From: Circinella umbellata
Lineage: Eukaryota; Mucoromycota; Mucoromycetes; Mucorales; Lichtheimiaceae
Reading direction: 5' to 3'
Assembly: GCA_025093555.1 (NCBI GenBank)
Contig: JAIWNF010000112.1
Location: 1-64,000, forward strand
DNA length: 64,000 nucleotides
Part shown: one piece after another, positions 1-11,800 of the stretch
Layout: each line of letters opens with the position of its first letter
Position numbering within the stretch: the first letter of the stretch is position 1
Translations under genes and position numbers: made by a program
The notes under the pieces: model-generated
What the model was told of the DNA's origin: nothing
Seen by the model: only the letters and a program-made list of their open reading frames with translations
Databases searched by the model: none

Positions 1-75
1 TCTCTCAATTTCATGGTCACATCAAGCCGTTTACCTTCCTTTTCATTGTCGATTTCCATGCAAATACGCTTGGAA
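1..75 (-). pseudogene. Possible partial exon running off the left edge
   Basis: On the minus strand a pyrimidine-rich stretch ending in ttag (acceptor at 76-77) is followed by an open frame that runs to the window edge. It reads as a charged peptide (SKRICMEIDNEKEGKRLDVT and onward). Composition and the acceptor look like a real exon. No convincing upstream exons were found at 80-900, where reading frames are broken. This may be the last visible exon of a gene lying mostly outside the window, or a relic. The product is not recognised. Confidence 0.25.
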
Positions 76-936
76 CTAAGTGAAATGTAAGGTAGAATAA
101 TAATTTAATCCAATAAACAAAAATGTATGAATTTTGAAACATTATTTATTCTCGAAAATAAGATAAGAATTAATATCTTATGTACGTGATAATACATATA
201 TATATGAATTGTTTTATCACAATGAATTACTTTTGAGTATGTAATATGAAGAAAGTTACCTTAAAAGTTTTTTATCTTAGAATTATGATAACCTTGTTCT
301 GAAGATGATCTTTTTAGCCCTATCAAGGGTACATAGACCCAGGATTTTTTTTCTTTACATTCTAAATTCCATGACACTGCACTAAGCATATGGATGGTAT
401 ATTCATAACATAAACAAAAAAAATATTATTGTCATTTAAAATTAGATCCCCTTTATCCCGATTCACAATAAACTTTTACAATGAATTAAAGTGCCCCAAA
501 AGTTACTTTGCTACTTATTAACGAAAAGACGCATTTCTTCAGGGTCATGAAAAATTAATGAGAGAATAGGTTCAAGATATGATGTGATCAATTCTAACTT
601 ATTACCTACTTATGCATCTCCTGCAAAAGGTACAAGGAAGTCGAAGTATGCTGAAACGAGCAAAAAAAAATTCTCATGTTAATTGATTGATACATGGCTG
701 TAAATATTGATATTAATCATTACAAAACCGACCCATTCTAGATGATATCAATAAGTACTTTATCAACATCCAGTATTACTAATTGTTTCTTGACTTCTTG
801 TCTACGTACTTATACGACGTTCGGGTACACTCTAAATATCATTCATCTTGATCAATACGATTTATCTTGGGTTACACCTATAATCATGTTATTAAACTAA
901 AAAAAACACATACCTCGACAAAATATCCTTCATGAT

Positions 937-981
<45 letters not shown>

Positions 982-2161
982 GGACCCATCAAGTACAACG
1001 TTTTTGTTAAAAAAATGTTCACACAGTTTTCCGTGTCGTTCCATTAGCACAGGTTCAGTGAATGATTTTGAAAGTTCTTCGTCGTGTTCCTTAGGTTTTA
1101 ATAGCATTTTGTACGAGAGAGATCTAATTAAATACGTAAAATAGTAGATCAGTTTAATATGTAGTAAGAAAAAGATAACACAAATAGACTTTTTTTTTCT
1201 AACCTTGGATGTCAATATGGCGATGTCAAGTATAATTTCCTGGAAGAGCGTTTTTCAGCCAAGTCAACTACTTTATTGATTGGGAATATTTTGTAAATAT
1301 GTATCAACAAAACCCTAAGCTCTATTAGTTGAGTCTCTAAATGACAATAAATACATAAACTCTAACAAAAAAGGAGTATTCCAAAAAAAATAAATAAATG
1401 ATATACCATTCTTAAGTGGTGATTTGATGCAATCCTTTAGTCACGTGGGAGCAGTTTTGCTTTAGGCAGTATACTTAAACGGGTTCTGTAAAAGGAGAAT
1501 GCAGCTATTTGCTATTGTCTCATCAGGCTGTATACTTCAATGATTCAGTAATGATGGGTGAGGATTTTGTGTTTTAAGTTTAAGGTGACTCTATTTTCTT
1601 TTGTAGGTATATAAATGATAATGAGGGGGTGATGGTGGCAAAATAATAACCGACGTCTATATCTAATAAACTAAATCTCTAGAGTATATACTTTAATATT
1701 TTTTTAATGGGCTGTAATATATTTATTGACATGATTAACGTATCTATTTATTGGATCGTTAAGAGTAATTCTTGTAAAGTATGTATGCAATAATGGTATT
1801 ATTGATGAATCAGTGGTGTCATACGTATTACGTACCATTTCTCATAGAATAATAAAAAATTGTCATCCGTTTTTTTTCCTCCTAATACAAAATTCAATAA
1901 TAATAGACAATTTTATTGTTTGGTGTACGTATTTAAATGAAGTATATAAGACAATTCAAACGAATCATTTTAATTTAACGGAGGAAGTTGCCAATTTAAA
2001 TCCATGTTTTAATGCAAGAAAAAAAAGAGAGCCTAAAAAAATCGGAGAACTAAAAATAAAAGTAGTGTGCATATTTTTTTTATAAGAAAAGGGAAACGAC
2101 GCGATTTTCTAACTTTTTAAAGCCTTGTTTTATTTTTTTTATTGGAAATCAGGAAAAAAAA
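76..2161. other. Gene-poor left flank
   Basis: No gene could be supported here. The stretch is AT-rich and holds a 43-base A tract (938-980). Next to it, minus-strand 981-1150 has a short coding-like stretch (LLKPKEHDEELSKSFTEPVL) that runs straight into the homopolymer and shows no supporting exons. Around 700-860 the minus strand contains short broken frames. The promoter of the SDS22-like gene must lie in the last few hundred bases before 2162. Confidence 0.5.
938..980 (+). repeat. 43-base poly(A) homopolymer
   Basis: An uninterrupted run of 43 A is bounded by catgatc on the left and cggaccc on the right. It could be a retroposition tail or a slippage product. No target-site duplication was seen around it. 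Its exact length is likely to be uncertain in any assembly. Confidence 0.9.
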
Positions 2162-3939
2162 ATGGATATAGCTACTACAAGTCAAAAAGAATCGGGTGAA
2201 CAACCTAATGAAATAGTTGAATCGAAACGTGCTGTTGTTAAAGAAACTATTTCAGATGTTGAAGATGAAGATGAAGATGAAGATGAAGAAGAAGAAGAAG
2301 AAGAAGAAGAAACTAATCAAAACGATAATATTGAAGAAGGTATTATTATTAGTATTATAATTACTAATAAAAGAATTTATAATTATTAGCTTCTTAATTT
2401 CTTCATTCTTTGAAAACATATATTATATATTTTTTATTAGGATTATTGGATGATTATCCTGACGATGCTGAAGTATGTAGTCTGTAGTTTAAAAAGTTTG
2501 AGTAGCTATCTATTATAAGAAAAAAACAAGTTAATATTTATTTTTTTGATATATAAAGGAAATTGATGCAATTCATAGTCGTATTTCATATATTCCAAAA
2601 CTAGGTCTTGAACGATTTAAACAATTGGAGGTAAACTATTTCTTTTTTTTGATGGAACAAAGATACTATTAAAATGATATGGATAACTTATACCAATTTA
2701 TAGCGCCTTTGTTTACGTCAAAACTTGATTATGGATATTGAAGGATTTGAACCATTGAGTAATACACTTGTTGAATTAGATCTTTATGATAATAAGATTT
2801 CTCGTATACGTGGTCTTTCAGAACTTACAAAATTAAAGTAAATATCTTTCTCTCTCTCTCTCTCTCTCTCTCTCCCTATATATATAATAAGTGAAAACTA
2901 ATTATTATTATAGAATGTTAGATCTATCTTTTAATAAGATCAAACATATTAAAAATTTGGATACACTTACGAATCTTGAAGATATTTATTTTGTCAGTAA
3001 TCGTATTTCAAAGATTGAAAATTTGGATCATCTTACATTAGTAACTAATTTAGAATTAGGTGCTAATAAAATCAGAGTAAGTGATTATTTTGATATATAA
3101 TAAAAAGAGTTTGAAGAAACTAAATTTCAAGAATCTATTTTTATTTATAGGTGATTGAAAATCTTGATAAATTAATATTATTAAAACAACTTTGGTTAGG
3201 CAAAAATAAGATTACAAGATTGGAAGTAAGTTTATATTTAAAATGAGAAACAAGAGAATTAAACGAACTAATATATTATTTTTTATAGAACTTGAGTCCA
3301 TTATCCAACCTTCGTATATTGAGTATTCAAAGTAATCGTCTTACTAAACTTGAAAATCTTGAAGAATTACATAATTTGGAAGAAATTTATCTTTCACATA
3401 ATGCTATTGAAAAGATAGAAGGATTAGAGAAGAATGTAAGTCTTGATAAAAGTGATTGATCATTATACATATTAAACTAATATAAATAAATATCCAGCTT
3501 AAATTGACAACCATTGATATTGCAAATAATCGAGTTAAACATATTGAAAATCTATCTCATCTTACAAATTTGGAGGAAATTTGGGTAATGAAAAGCAAGA
3601 AAAAAAAAGAATGGTCTCTAATGTATATATACTAAAGCTAATTATAAAAACTATTTATATAATATATAGGCTAATAATAATTTACTTGAAACTTCATGTT
3701 TTGATGAATTAAATAAAGAATTAGGTGGATTAAAAGAATTAACAACAATTTATCTTGAAGGAAATCCTATGCAACTGGCTAATAGAGCAACTTACCGTAA
3801 TAAGGTTCATTTAGCTTTACCTCAAGTGAAACAAATTGATGCTACGTAAGTTTCGTTAATTTAAAAGGGAAAAGATGGGGGAATTTAGGGATCTAACTTT
3901 CTTTCTTTCCTTCATTCTTTCTTTAGATATATACGATAA
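2162..3939 (+). CDS. sds22: SDS22-like regulatory subunit of protein phosphatase 1 (leucine-rich repeat protein)
   Basis: Ten exons (2162-2339, 2441-2472, 2559-2630, 2704-2837, 2914-3076, 3151-3225, 3289-3435, 3498-3584, 3670-3845, 3927-3939) join to a 358-residue protein with every junction in frame. Residues about 1-60 are acidic, with a long Asp/Glu run. The rest is a ladder of 22-residue SDS22-type leucine-rich repeats (for example LVELDLYDNKI, LEDIYFVSNRI, LKQLWLGKNKI) and the typical C-terminal cap ending QIDATYIR. The family binds the catalytic subunit of type-1 phosphatase in the nucleus and cytoplasm and is needed for exit from mitosis. Length matches SDS22/PPP1R7. The last exon holds only 13 coding bases, so an open-reading-frame search alone would miss the true end. 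The gene converges on the HAD hydrolase, with 31 bp between the stop codons. Confidence 0.93.
2848..2874 (+). repeat. CT microsatellite in an SDS22 intron
   Basis: An uninterrupted tc dinucleotide run lies just after the donor of the fourth SDS22 intron (intron 2838-2913). Confidence 0.85.
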
Positions 3940-3970
3940 TCTTATACTTCATATCAATTTATTATTATTC

Positions 3971-5159
3971 TTATTTTTGTACATTATTAAAACCATTTTC
4001 AATACAAGGATATAAATCACGTAATGTCATTATATAATCAGGTCGATTTGGTAAAGATTGTATTGGTATGGAAGGTTCTTCATAGGATAATTTTCCTATA
4101 TATATATATATATATATATAATTGTTATTATAATTATTATCATTCGTTTCTAAGTAAGAGAGAGAGGTTACCTCGATTTAATAATAATGCATTCCATCCT
4201 GCTCGACGTGCTCCTGTATATAAAACATTTAATATGTATATATAATGGGTCAGAATAGATATAAATACGTACCTCTATAATCTACATTAATATCATCACC
4301 AACATGTAAAGCTTCTTCTGGTTTGATTGGTATATTTACTAATCCTAATGCTCGATCAAAAATTTCTTTATCTGGTTTTTCATATCCTGCACGATAACTT
4401 GGTAATACAAAATGTAAATAACCTGTTAATCTTAAACTTTTCAAAACTTGAGCTACATAAAAGAAAACCAAGTTGAGTGTTTTGTATACATGTAATCTTA
4501 ATATTAATATATAGAACACGTACTTAATCTTTCATCTGAATTACTAATAACACCTGTATATATATTATGTTTTTGAAGTTCTTTTAAACAATCCACTGCA
4601 TCAGGAAATACAGAATAACCACGGTCTGAAGTAAATCGCATGTAGAGTGAATCAAATAATTTTTCAAATTTTGGATCCAATTCTAAAGTATTTAGATAAG
4701 TATTAGCTTATAGTTATAATATATATGTAAAATATACTTTACCTTTTTTTGATACACCTGCTTCTATAAATGTATCATATACTAACTAATAGTTTATCAG
4801 TAAATTTTCAAAAAGTAGGTAGAAAGGAAGGTAAAAAAATTAGTTACAACAAACCTCTTCCCACCAATGTCTTGGATTCATGCCTAATTTAAAACCATAG
4901 AATGGATACTTTTTCATTTGATTTTTAAATATTGGACCAAAAGCTTTTGTTAAATTATCTCTACAAACGTTAATACCAACATTGGATGCTTCCATAATCT
5001 ATCATATTCATCTTTTTAAAATAAGTAAACCATCTATATATAAAAGATGTATATATATATTACATATTGAGTCGTTGTACTGCCTCTTGGTTTAAATAAT
5101 GTTTGATAAGCATCAAAAGAGACTAATTTAATTTTATTTTTTAAAGGTGTTGTTGTCAT
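3971..5159 (-). CDS. HAD-superfamily hydrolase, HDHD3-like
   Basis: The minus-strand gene starts at 5159 (MTTTPLKNKIKLVSFDAYQT) and reads through several short introns to a stop at 3971-3973. Haloacid-dehalogenase motifs appear in order: motif I as FDAYQTLF with the nucleophile Asp, motif II as VISNSD, motif III Lys in YEKPDKEIF, and motif IV as HVGDDINVDYRGA. The last two exons encode GARRAGWNALLLNR and a tail ending GFNNVQK. The cap domain (WWEE, LVYDTFIEAG) and overall size of roughly 290 residues fit the HDHD3/REG-2 subgroup of small-molecule phosphatases, whose substrate is generally unknown. The second Asp of the usual DxD is replaced (DAY), as is common in this subgroup. The start is chosen because the residues upstream are low complexity. 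Confidence 0.85.
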
Positions 5160-5526
5160 ATATATAAGTTTACAGTAGAAAAAAAAGAAAAGAAAAGGGA
5201 AAGAAGAATAGGGGAAGTCCAAAAAATACCCCGAGAATTACTTTTTTTTTTATGCAAAAAAAAAGTTCCCGTACAACAATCCCTTTTTTTCATCTCCCAA
5301 AAAAAAAAAACTAAAGAAAAAAAGATTACGCAAAGAATTAAAAATAAAAGCAATTATTTTTTAGAAAAAAAAAAGAAGCAGATTATATATTTACAAAATG
5401 AAGAAAAAAAGAACAAAAAAGAGAAGAAAAGGTATCAGCAAAAGAAAGAAAGAAAACAACAACAACAACAACAACAACAAATAAGAATAATAATAAACAA
5501 TAATTATAATAATAATAATATAAGAA
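5160..5526. other. Purine-rich intergenic spacer
   Basis: This lies between the hydrolase start and the SDS3-like stop, both on the minus strand. It is dominated by A and AG runs and a short caa repeat (5458-5480). It must hold the hydrolase promoter and the SDS3-like 3' end. No other gene is seen. Confidence 0.6.
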
Positions 5527-8146
5527 CTAGGATTTCTTTTTACTTGAATTGGATACTTTTTTACTATTCGTTGGTGTTGATACCGCATCCTATTATTGTA
5601 TAGAAAAACTATATGTTAAATATTGAACATATATATTTATAATCCTATTGATACTTACAATTTGCATAGCATGTAAATCTGATTGTAAATCATCTTCTCT
5701 TAATTTAAATACTAATGCAGGACGTAGATAAAATAAAATAAAAGAATTGGTTAAGGGTTGATAGATATAAATTATTATATTAGGTTAGTAAGCTTAGTAA
5801 TATTAGTATATAAAAAAGGATATCAGACAATTGTTTTCGTTTGCTTGATTTATTTTCGGATTGTTCTAAACCACGTTTACGTAATTGTCGACGACTTTTT
5901 GCTTGAGATTCAATTACAATATCTATTTAACAAAGAGTATTCAATGAGTCAATTAGAAAGTGAGTCCCTTTTTATATGTATTAAAATTATATATTTACCA
6001 TAAGCTAATTCACAATTATCTTTTTCTTCTTTTAATTTACGTCGTTTTTCTTCAAGTGTTGCAAATAACTTTTCTCTCATTTCTTGTTTTTCAGCCTAGT
6101 TTTATTTATTTTTAGTTTATCTAATATAAATTATATACGAAGAAGAAGAAAAAGAAGACTTACCAAATATTCTTCTTCAGCATAATGAATTTCTTGATTA
6201 TATCTTTTATCAGTTATTTGGTCTTGATAAATTCGAAATAATTTTCCTTCACTAATAGTTTTTGTTCTTAATTTTTCAAGATCAGCAATACCTTCTATAT
6301 AAGATACATGGGTATCTAATGTATAATAGTTAGTCTTCTTCTTTCATCCCACACTTCTTTTTTAAATTAAAAAAAGACTTACTGTTGTGAACTTGTTTAA
6401 TTTCACTTTGAATAGAATTCAATTTGTCCGCATAAATTCTATTCCCCACCCCGGAAAAAAAAAAAGCATGAGAAAAATTTATTTAGAATTAAAGCGCGCT
6501 CTCTCTCTCTCTCAGAAACTTTTTCTTCCCCTCCCCCCCCCTCAAAATATACAACACCATTTAACACACGCCCCACCCCAACTACTCCCCTTCGTTATTA
6601 TCCCTCTCCATCCCTAAAGTTTTTATCATTACCCACTCTTTCCTCTTTCTCCTTTTTTCTTATATATTTTACCTATCCTTATTGAACATAAAATCTTGAT
6701 CAACTTTTTCTATACGTGAACTATATTCTTTTCGTTTCTTATATCGTTTATTTTCTGTTGGTCCTTGAGATTGTGATGATGCTACTTGTTGTTGCTGTTG
6801 CTGTTGTTGTTGTGGAGGCGTTGGCTGTTGTTGTTGTTGTTGAACACTTTTTTCTAAGAAAAAAATATATCATATTATTATATATGTATATAAAGAAAAA
6901 AAAATTCTTACTCTTTTTCCCCCACCACCATCCCTATTATTTGACTATACAATTTACCTTCATACCAAGTTTCAGAATCATCCACTTCACTAACATAAAC
7001 TCCATTTCCATTATTATTAGTTGTTGTTGTTGTTCCTGCTGTCGTTGCTGTCGTCGTCGTATGAATACTATTATTGGTCGTTATATTATTATTATTATTA
7101 TGAGTATTCGTAATCTTGTTATTATTATTATTATTATTAGCATGAGTAGAATAATGGTGTTGTTCTTCCATGGCAATACTCGTTTTTGTACTTGAATGTT
7201 GTAAAGACGACGACACTTTAGAAGACGATTGTTGATGAATATGGTGATGGTGAGTATGATAAGGTTGTGGAGAACAAGTACTTGTACTAGTATTTGAAGA
7301 ATGACTATGTTTATGATGGTTATGTAAATGTTGTTGTTGTGGTAATCGTCGTGGTGAAGTAGTAGTAGTAGCAGTAGTAGTACTTGGAGAAGAAGAATAT
7401 AAACCATTCGTTAAAGTAGTTGTTCCATGTAATGAATTTTCATTATTCGTTCGGAACTCTGGGTGATTATGATTATGATTATGGTGGTGATGTACATGGT
7501 TATGTTGTTGTTGTTCATAATAATGTGAGTGATACATGTATTGATCATCATCCTGTGTTAAATGTGGATGGTGTACTACTGCTGTCGTATTACTATTATT
7601 ATTATTATGGTGATGGTGATTATGACTGTGTTGTGGTGGTGCATTATGACTATGGTTATGACTATGATTGTGAATATGTTGTTGTTGTTGAATAGAATGA
7701 CTATGGTTATGGTGATGGGGATGTTGTTGAGAATTATAATATGAAGAAGGTGACGAAGAAGAAGAAGACGAAGAAGTAGGACGTTGTTGTTGATGTTCTA
7801 CCGTTGCTGTTGTTGTTGTTGTACTCTTACTACTACTACTACTACTACTATTATTATTATTATTTAAAGAAACTGAAGCATGAGAAGAAGGAATTGTTGT
7901 TGTTGTTGTTGAAAGAGGTGGTTTCGGTTGTTGTAATGAAGAACTTGTACGTTGTAAACCACTAGACGTGTCACCATTATTTACTATAGTTGGTTTAGTT
8001 GAAGAAGAAGAAGTAGGTCCATTGACGGTACTGTTATTATTATTAACATTAGTTGAAGAAAGATCGACTGCTGTTGCTGGTCGTCCTGCTGTACTGGTAG
8101 CAAACATGAAAGGCTTGTCCGCTTCTAACATGGAGGCAATGGGCAT
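5527..8146 (-). CDS. SDS3-like subunit of the Sin3/Rpd3L histone deacetylase complex
   Basis: Eight exons (8146-6958, 6853-6673, 6438-6383, 6315-6164, 6095-5999, 5922-5824, 5723-5659, 5589-5527) join to 633 residues in frame. The first ~450 residues are low complexity: Asn, Ser, Thr, Gln and long His/Asn/Gln runs. The C-terminal ~180 residues form the conserved Sds3/BRMS1-type region: a coiled coil with IEGIADLEKLRTKTISEGKL and YNQEIHYAEEEYLAEKQEMR, then SRRQLRKRG, then GPALVFKLREDDLQSDL. The last matches the conserved Pro-Ala-x-Leu segment near the end of SUDS3. The family scaffolds the Sin3-HDAC co-repressor in the nucleus. The intron between exons 6 and 7 has U12-type AT-AC signals, described separately. 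The extreme N-terminal expansion is unusual, and the true start could lie further in if the low-complexity part is not translated. Confidence 0.82.
5724..5823 (-). other. Candidate U12-type AT-AC intron in the SDS3-like gene
   Basis: No GT-AG pair joins the exon ending RKRGLEQSENKSSKRKQLS to the conserved PALVFKLREDD exon. The boundary instead shows ATATCCTTTT at the 5' end, an exact match to the minor-spliceosome donor. CCTTAAC lies 27 nt before the end, matching the U12 branch site, and the intron ends in AC. Removing these 100 nt leaves phase 1 on both sides and gives Ser-Gly-Pro-Ala-Leu. An AT-AG alternative 12 nt downstream also keeps frame but deletes the conserved Gly-Pro-Ala-Leu. Confidence 0.75.
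6958..8146 (-). repeat. Trinucleotide-rich low-complexity coding segment
   Basis: The first exon of the SDS3-like gene is almost entirely interrupted caa, caca, cat/cac and agt/aat runs encoding Gln, His, Asn, Ser and Thr tracts. It gives rise to long spurious frames on both strands. Confidence 0.85.
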
Positions 8147-8850
8147 GTCTCTTTGGTTTAAAACAAAACAGTGTTTTTTTTTTTTTATTCAAGCAACCGA
8201 AAAAAAAAAAAAAAAGAGAGAGAGAGAGGGAAAGAGAGAGAAAAAAAAATAAGAGAAAAAAGCGGAGCGAAAAAGTTGCAATGGGACGAAAAAGAAAAAG
8301 GTCCTAAAATATGAGTGGAAATCGGGACACACACATAATTTTTGTTTTTTTTTTTTTGCTTTTTTTGCATTGCTGAGTTATTTTTTTTAGCCTTCTTTTT
8401 TCTTTGGCAGAGATTATATAAGAATTAAGAGACTATGTGGGGGTTCTCTCAGTTTTTGTTATGTGGGTAGTGTAAAAAATGGATGTTCCTCATGAACGAG
8501 TGGCTTAGACCTTCTTCTAAGAGAAAAAGAGAGAAGAGTAATAGCATTTAAATCTTTAAGGTAGTACATACTCTTCCTGGTTTTCCTTTTTATTCTACCA
8601 AGCGAGGAGGGGTTTCTATTGCCACCATCATAGTGATCATGATGTATATCCCCAATAAATTGATATAGAGACTTTGTGAGTGTAAAGGAATTTTCTTTTT
8701 TTATTGATCCAGTTCCAGACAAAAAAAAAAAAAAAAGAGTATGTGTATTGGTGTGGGTGTAATGATTAATTAAAGAAAGAAAGAAAAAAAAAAGAGAGAG
8801 AGAGAGAGAGTGTGTGTGTGTGTGTGAGCAAAAAAAAAATAATTAAAATA
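8147..8850. other. Spacer between SDS3-like start and CHD1 stop
   Basis: Contains purine runs (8196-8260) and a ga run followed by a tg run at about 8795-8826. It must contain the SDS3-like promoter and the CHD1 3' untranslated region. The open frame at 8459-8722 on the minus strand has no recognisable features and is not called. Confidence 0.55.
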
Positions 8851-11800
8851 TTAATAACGGCGATCACGTCGTTCTTCACGACGATCTCCATGGTGAGAAC
8901 GATGGTGATGATGATGACTATTACTACTACGTCGATGAGATGAAGAAGGGGTATGATGATGATGGTGACTAGAAGAACTACTACTATTATTATTATGATT
9001 ACTATGGTTGTCTTTATTATTATTATGTTGTTGTGATGAAGATTCCAAATGGGATGATGATGATATCGTTGTTGTTGTAGATGATGACGATGGTAGTGGC
9101 GGTGGTATGGATGAAGACGGTGTCGGTGGATTGTTTTTTAATCGATCCCAAATATTCACTAAATCTTTATATCTTGGTCTTTTACTTGGCCAAAACCGTT
9201 TGACATAAATCCACATATCTCGATGATAACGATGACGTTCCGATCGACTGTAATGACTTGGTAATCGATCCATATTTTTATCAATACATTTACCAATTTT
9301 TCCAACACATTCTTTAATAAAAGCGGCTACTTTGACTTTTTCTAACTTGTTGGTTTCATCACGTAAACGAAATAAAACGGATCGTACAGGTTCTAATGCT
9401 CGTTTTGCTTCATCTTCATCATAACTTGCATACATTTCTTCCATATCGGGTTCTTTGTTTTCTTTTTCGGTGGGTTTCTTCAAAGATGATCTTCTATTGA
9501 TGTTCCTTGTTGTTGTCATGGATGAAGAGGAGGGTGAGGATGTACTTGTGGATTTTTTAATCTTACGTTCTCTTGTAGGTGAGGATACTTTAGGGGATGC
9601 TCGTTTTTGAGATTTCTTATGATCATTCTCATTAGCAGAACCATGGTTGTGTCGACCTTCTTTTTTATTAAATTGAAGTGTCGATTGAGATGATTTCGAT
9701 CGTCGCATTCTTTCATCTTCTGCAAGTACTTTAAGTAACTGTTCTGCTCGACGTACTAAATGAATAGCTTTCGGTGTTCGTTTATCTTCTTTATCTTTTA
9801 CTTGTTTTTCATTATTGGTATGATGATCCTCCTCCCCATTGTGATTCAAAAAGAATTTGTCATCTAGACCTAATTCAGAGTCCGCTTGAATCGCATGCCA
9901 ACTTCCAAAACCGTGACGATCAACACCTACTAATAACATGGCATCTTCTTTCTGTCCCCATGCACACGACCAACCTTGAACACGTTTAGCACCCAGCGAC
10001 ATACGAAATTTAAGTGTATTACTCATCGAATTCATCCGTTGTCGTAATACTTTCATATCATGATGTCGTTGTAAAACTTGTCCTGCATTCACACTTTGAA
10101 TTCCTCTCCAAGTAAATAGAATGGCTTTTTGTTTTGTATGTCGTACTTCACGAAGCATGGTTTCTTCATCCACCATCGAGGGTTGTGTTGATGTAGTTGC
10201 TAATTGAAGTTGTTCCGATATCTTGGATTTACATGCATTCACCAAATCTTCACATATTTCCAAAATTAGTTTTTTATCCTTGTGTTCCAAATCCGTATCA
10301 CGTACAGCTTCATCATATCGATTTTCCACGTCACCCCATTTTAATAAGGCTCGAATCATTGCACGTAAATCTTTTTCGGAAATATCATCCGATGGATTCG
10401 TTGTACCATTACTCGTCTTTTTCTTTTTACTATTATTCGTTCCTGTGGTGGTAGCTGTTTTTCTTCTTCGTTTTCTTGGTTGTTTTCCACCCGTCAGATC
10501 ACTTTCTTCTTCTTCTTCAGAAAAATCATCCATTGCATTCTCTCGATACGTACGTCGATTCTTTTTAGCCGCTCGTTCAAATAGAGATAATTCATGTTCA
10601 ATCACTTTTTGCTCTTCATTCGCCTGTCGTTCACCATTAGGAATAATTTCATCCCAACTTAAATCATTGGCTGTCCCACCATAATCAGAAATCTTAAATT
10701 GAGCCAAAAAGTCTTCACTTCCAAGTGCCGTACTATCTTCTTCCACATTGGTTTCCGTATGTTCTGCTCTTGCAAGAATATCATCCAAATCCATATCATT
10801 CAATTTTTCAACGGGATTATTTTCATTTCCTTGAAACATATTTTGTGCACCAAATTTCAAAATGGCTGACATTTCATCCTTGTTGAATGGTAATTGACGA
10901 ATTTTACCTGCGGCTGTGGTTAATGCATTGTCAGGTAAAAGCGATAATCCCGATGTATCCATTTGTTTGATGATACAATATTCAAGCACCATTTTTCTTT
11001 TTGCACGTTCAATGATGTTTTCTTCCATGGTTCCTTTGGTTACAAATCGATAGACATTGACTGATTTGGTCTGACCAATACGATGGGCACGGGACATGGC
11101 TTGTAAATCATTTTGTGGATTCCAATCGGAATCAAAGATAATGACTGTATCGGCTGTCACCAAATTGATACCCATGCCACCTGCACGTGTCGATAATAAA
11201 AAGACAAAATCAGGACTATCTGGCGCATTGTAATGTTCAATGGCCTTGGTACGTTCTTCCGTTCGCATACGACCATCCAATCGTTGAAAAGGATGACCTC
11301 GTAATGTCATGTATTCCGATAAAATATCCAACATCATCACCAATTGTGAGAAAATCAAAACACGATGTCCATCGGATTTCAAGCGTGTCAATAATTTATC
11401 CAACAAAACCATCTTGCCACTGTTTTCCACAAGACCACGTAATTGTTCAATTCGACTGGTGCGTATCAACTCGGTATCTTGAAATAAAAACGGATGATTA
11501 CTTGCTTTTTTCAATTCAATAGCGATATTCAACCATTGTTTTTTATTTTTCTCGGATCCACGATTCAACACTTCAAAATTTTTAGTCAAAATATTCTTGT
11601 ATAAATCCCGTTGCATGTCACTCATTTCCACACGTAGAATACGTTCTGTCTTGTTGGGTAATGATTTCTCGACATCTTTTTTTAAACGTCGTAACATGAT
11701 GCTTTTTAAACTTTCATGCAATTTTTTAATTTTTTCTTGTTGATGTTCTTCTTCGCGTTCCAAATCCACATTTAATTCACTCAAATCCATTTCTGGCATC

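Noticed and set aside
700..860. Faint resemblance to an FCP1-type phosphatase motif (KKQLVILDVDKVLID) on the minus strand
   Set aside because: The frame is broken by stops on both sides and the other catalytic motifs are absent; too short to call even a pseudogene.
892..1215. Minus-strand frame of 107 residues next to the A tract
   Set aside because: Its end is poly-Phe from the homopolymer, and the middle stretch, although coding-like, has no supporting exon or family.
7081..7744. Long frames on both strands inside the SDS3-like first exon (Leu/Ile/Val or Tyr/Asp repeats)
   Set aside because: They are shadow frames of trinucleotide repeats. The minus-strand His/Gln/Asn frame joins correctly to conserved downstream exons and the others do not.
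10197..10684. Antisense frames of 85 and 153 residues within CHD1
   Set aside because: Opposite to a well-supported ATPase coding exon, with no splice signals or recognisable features.
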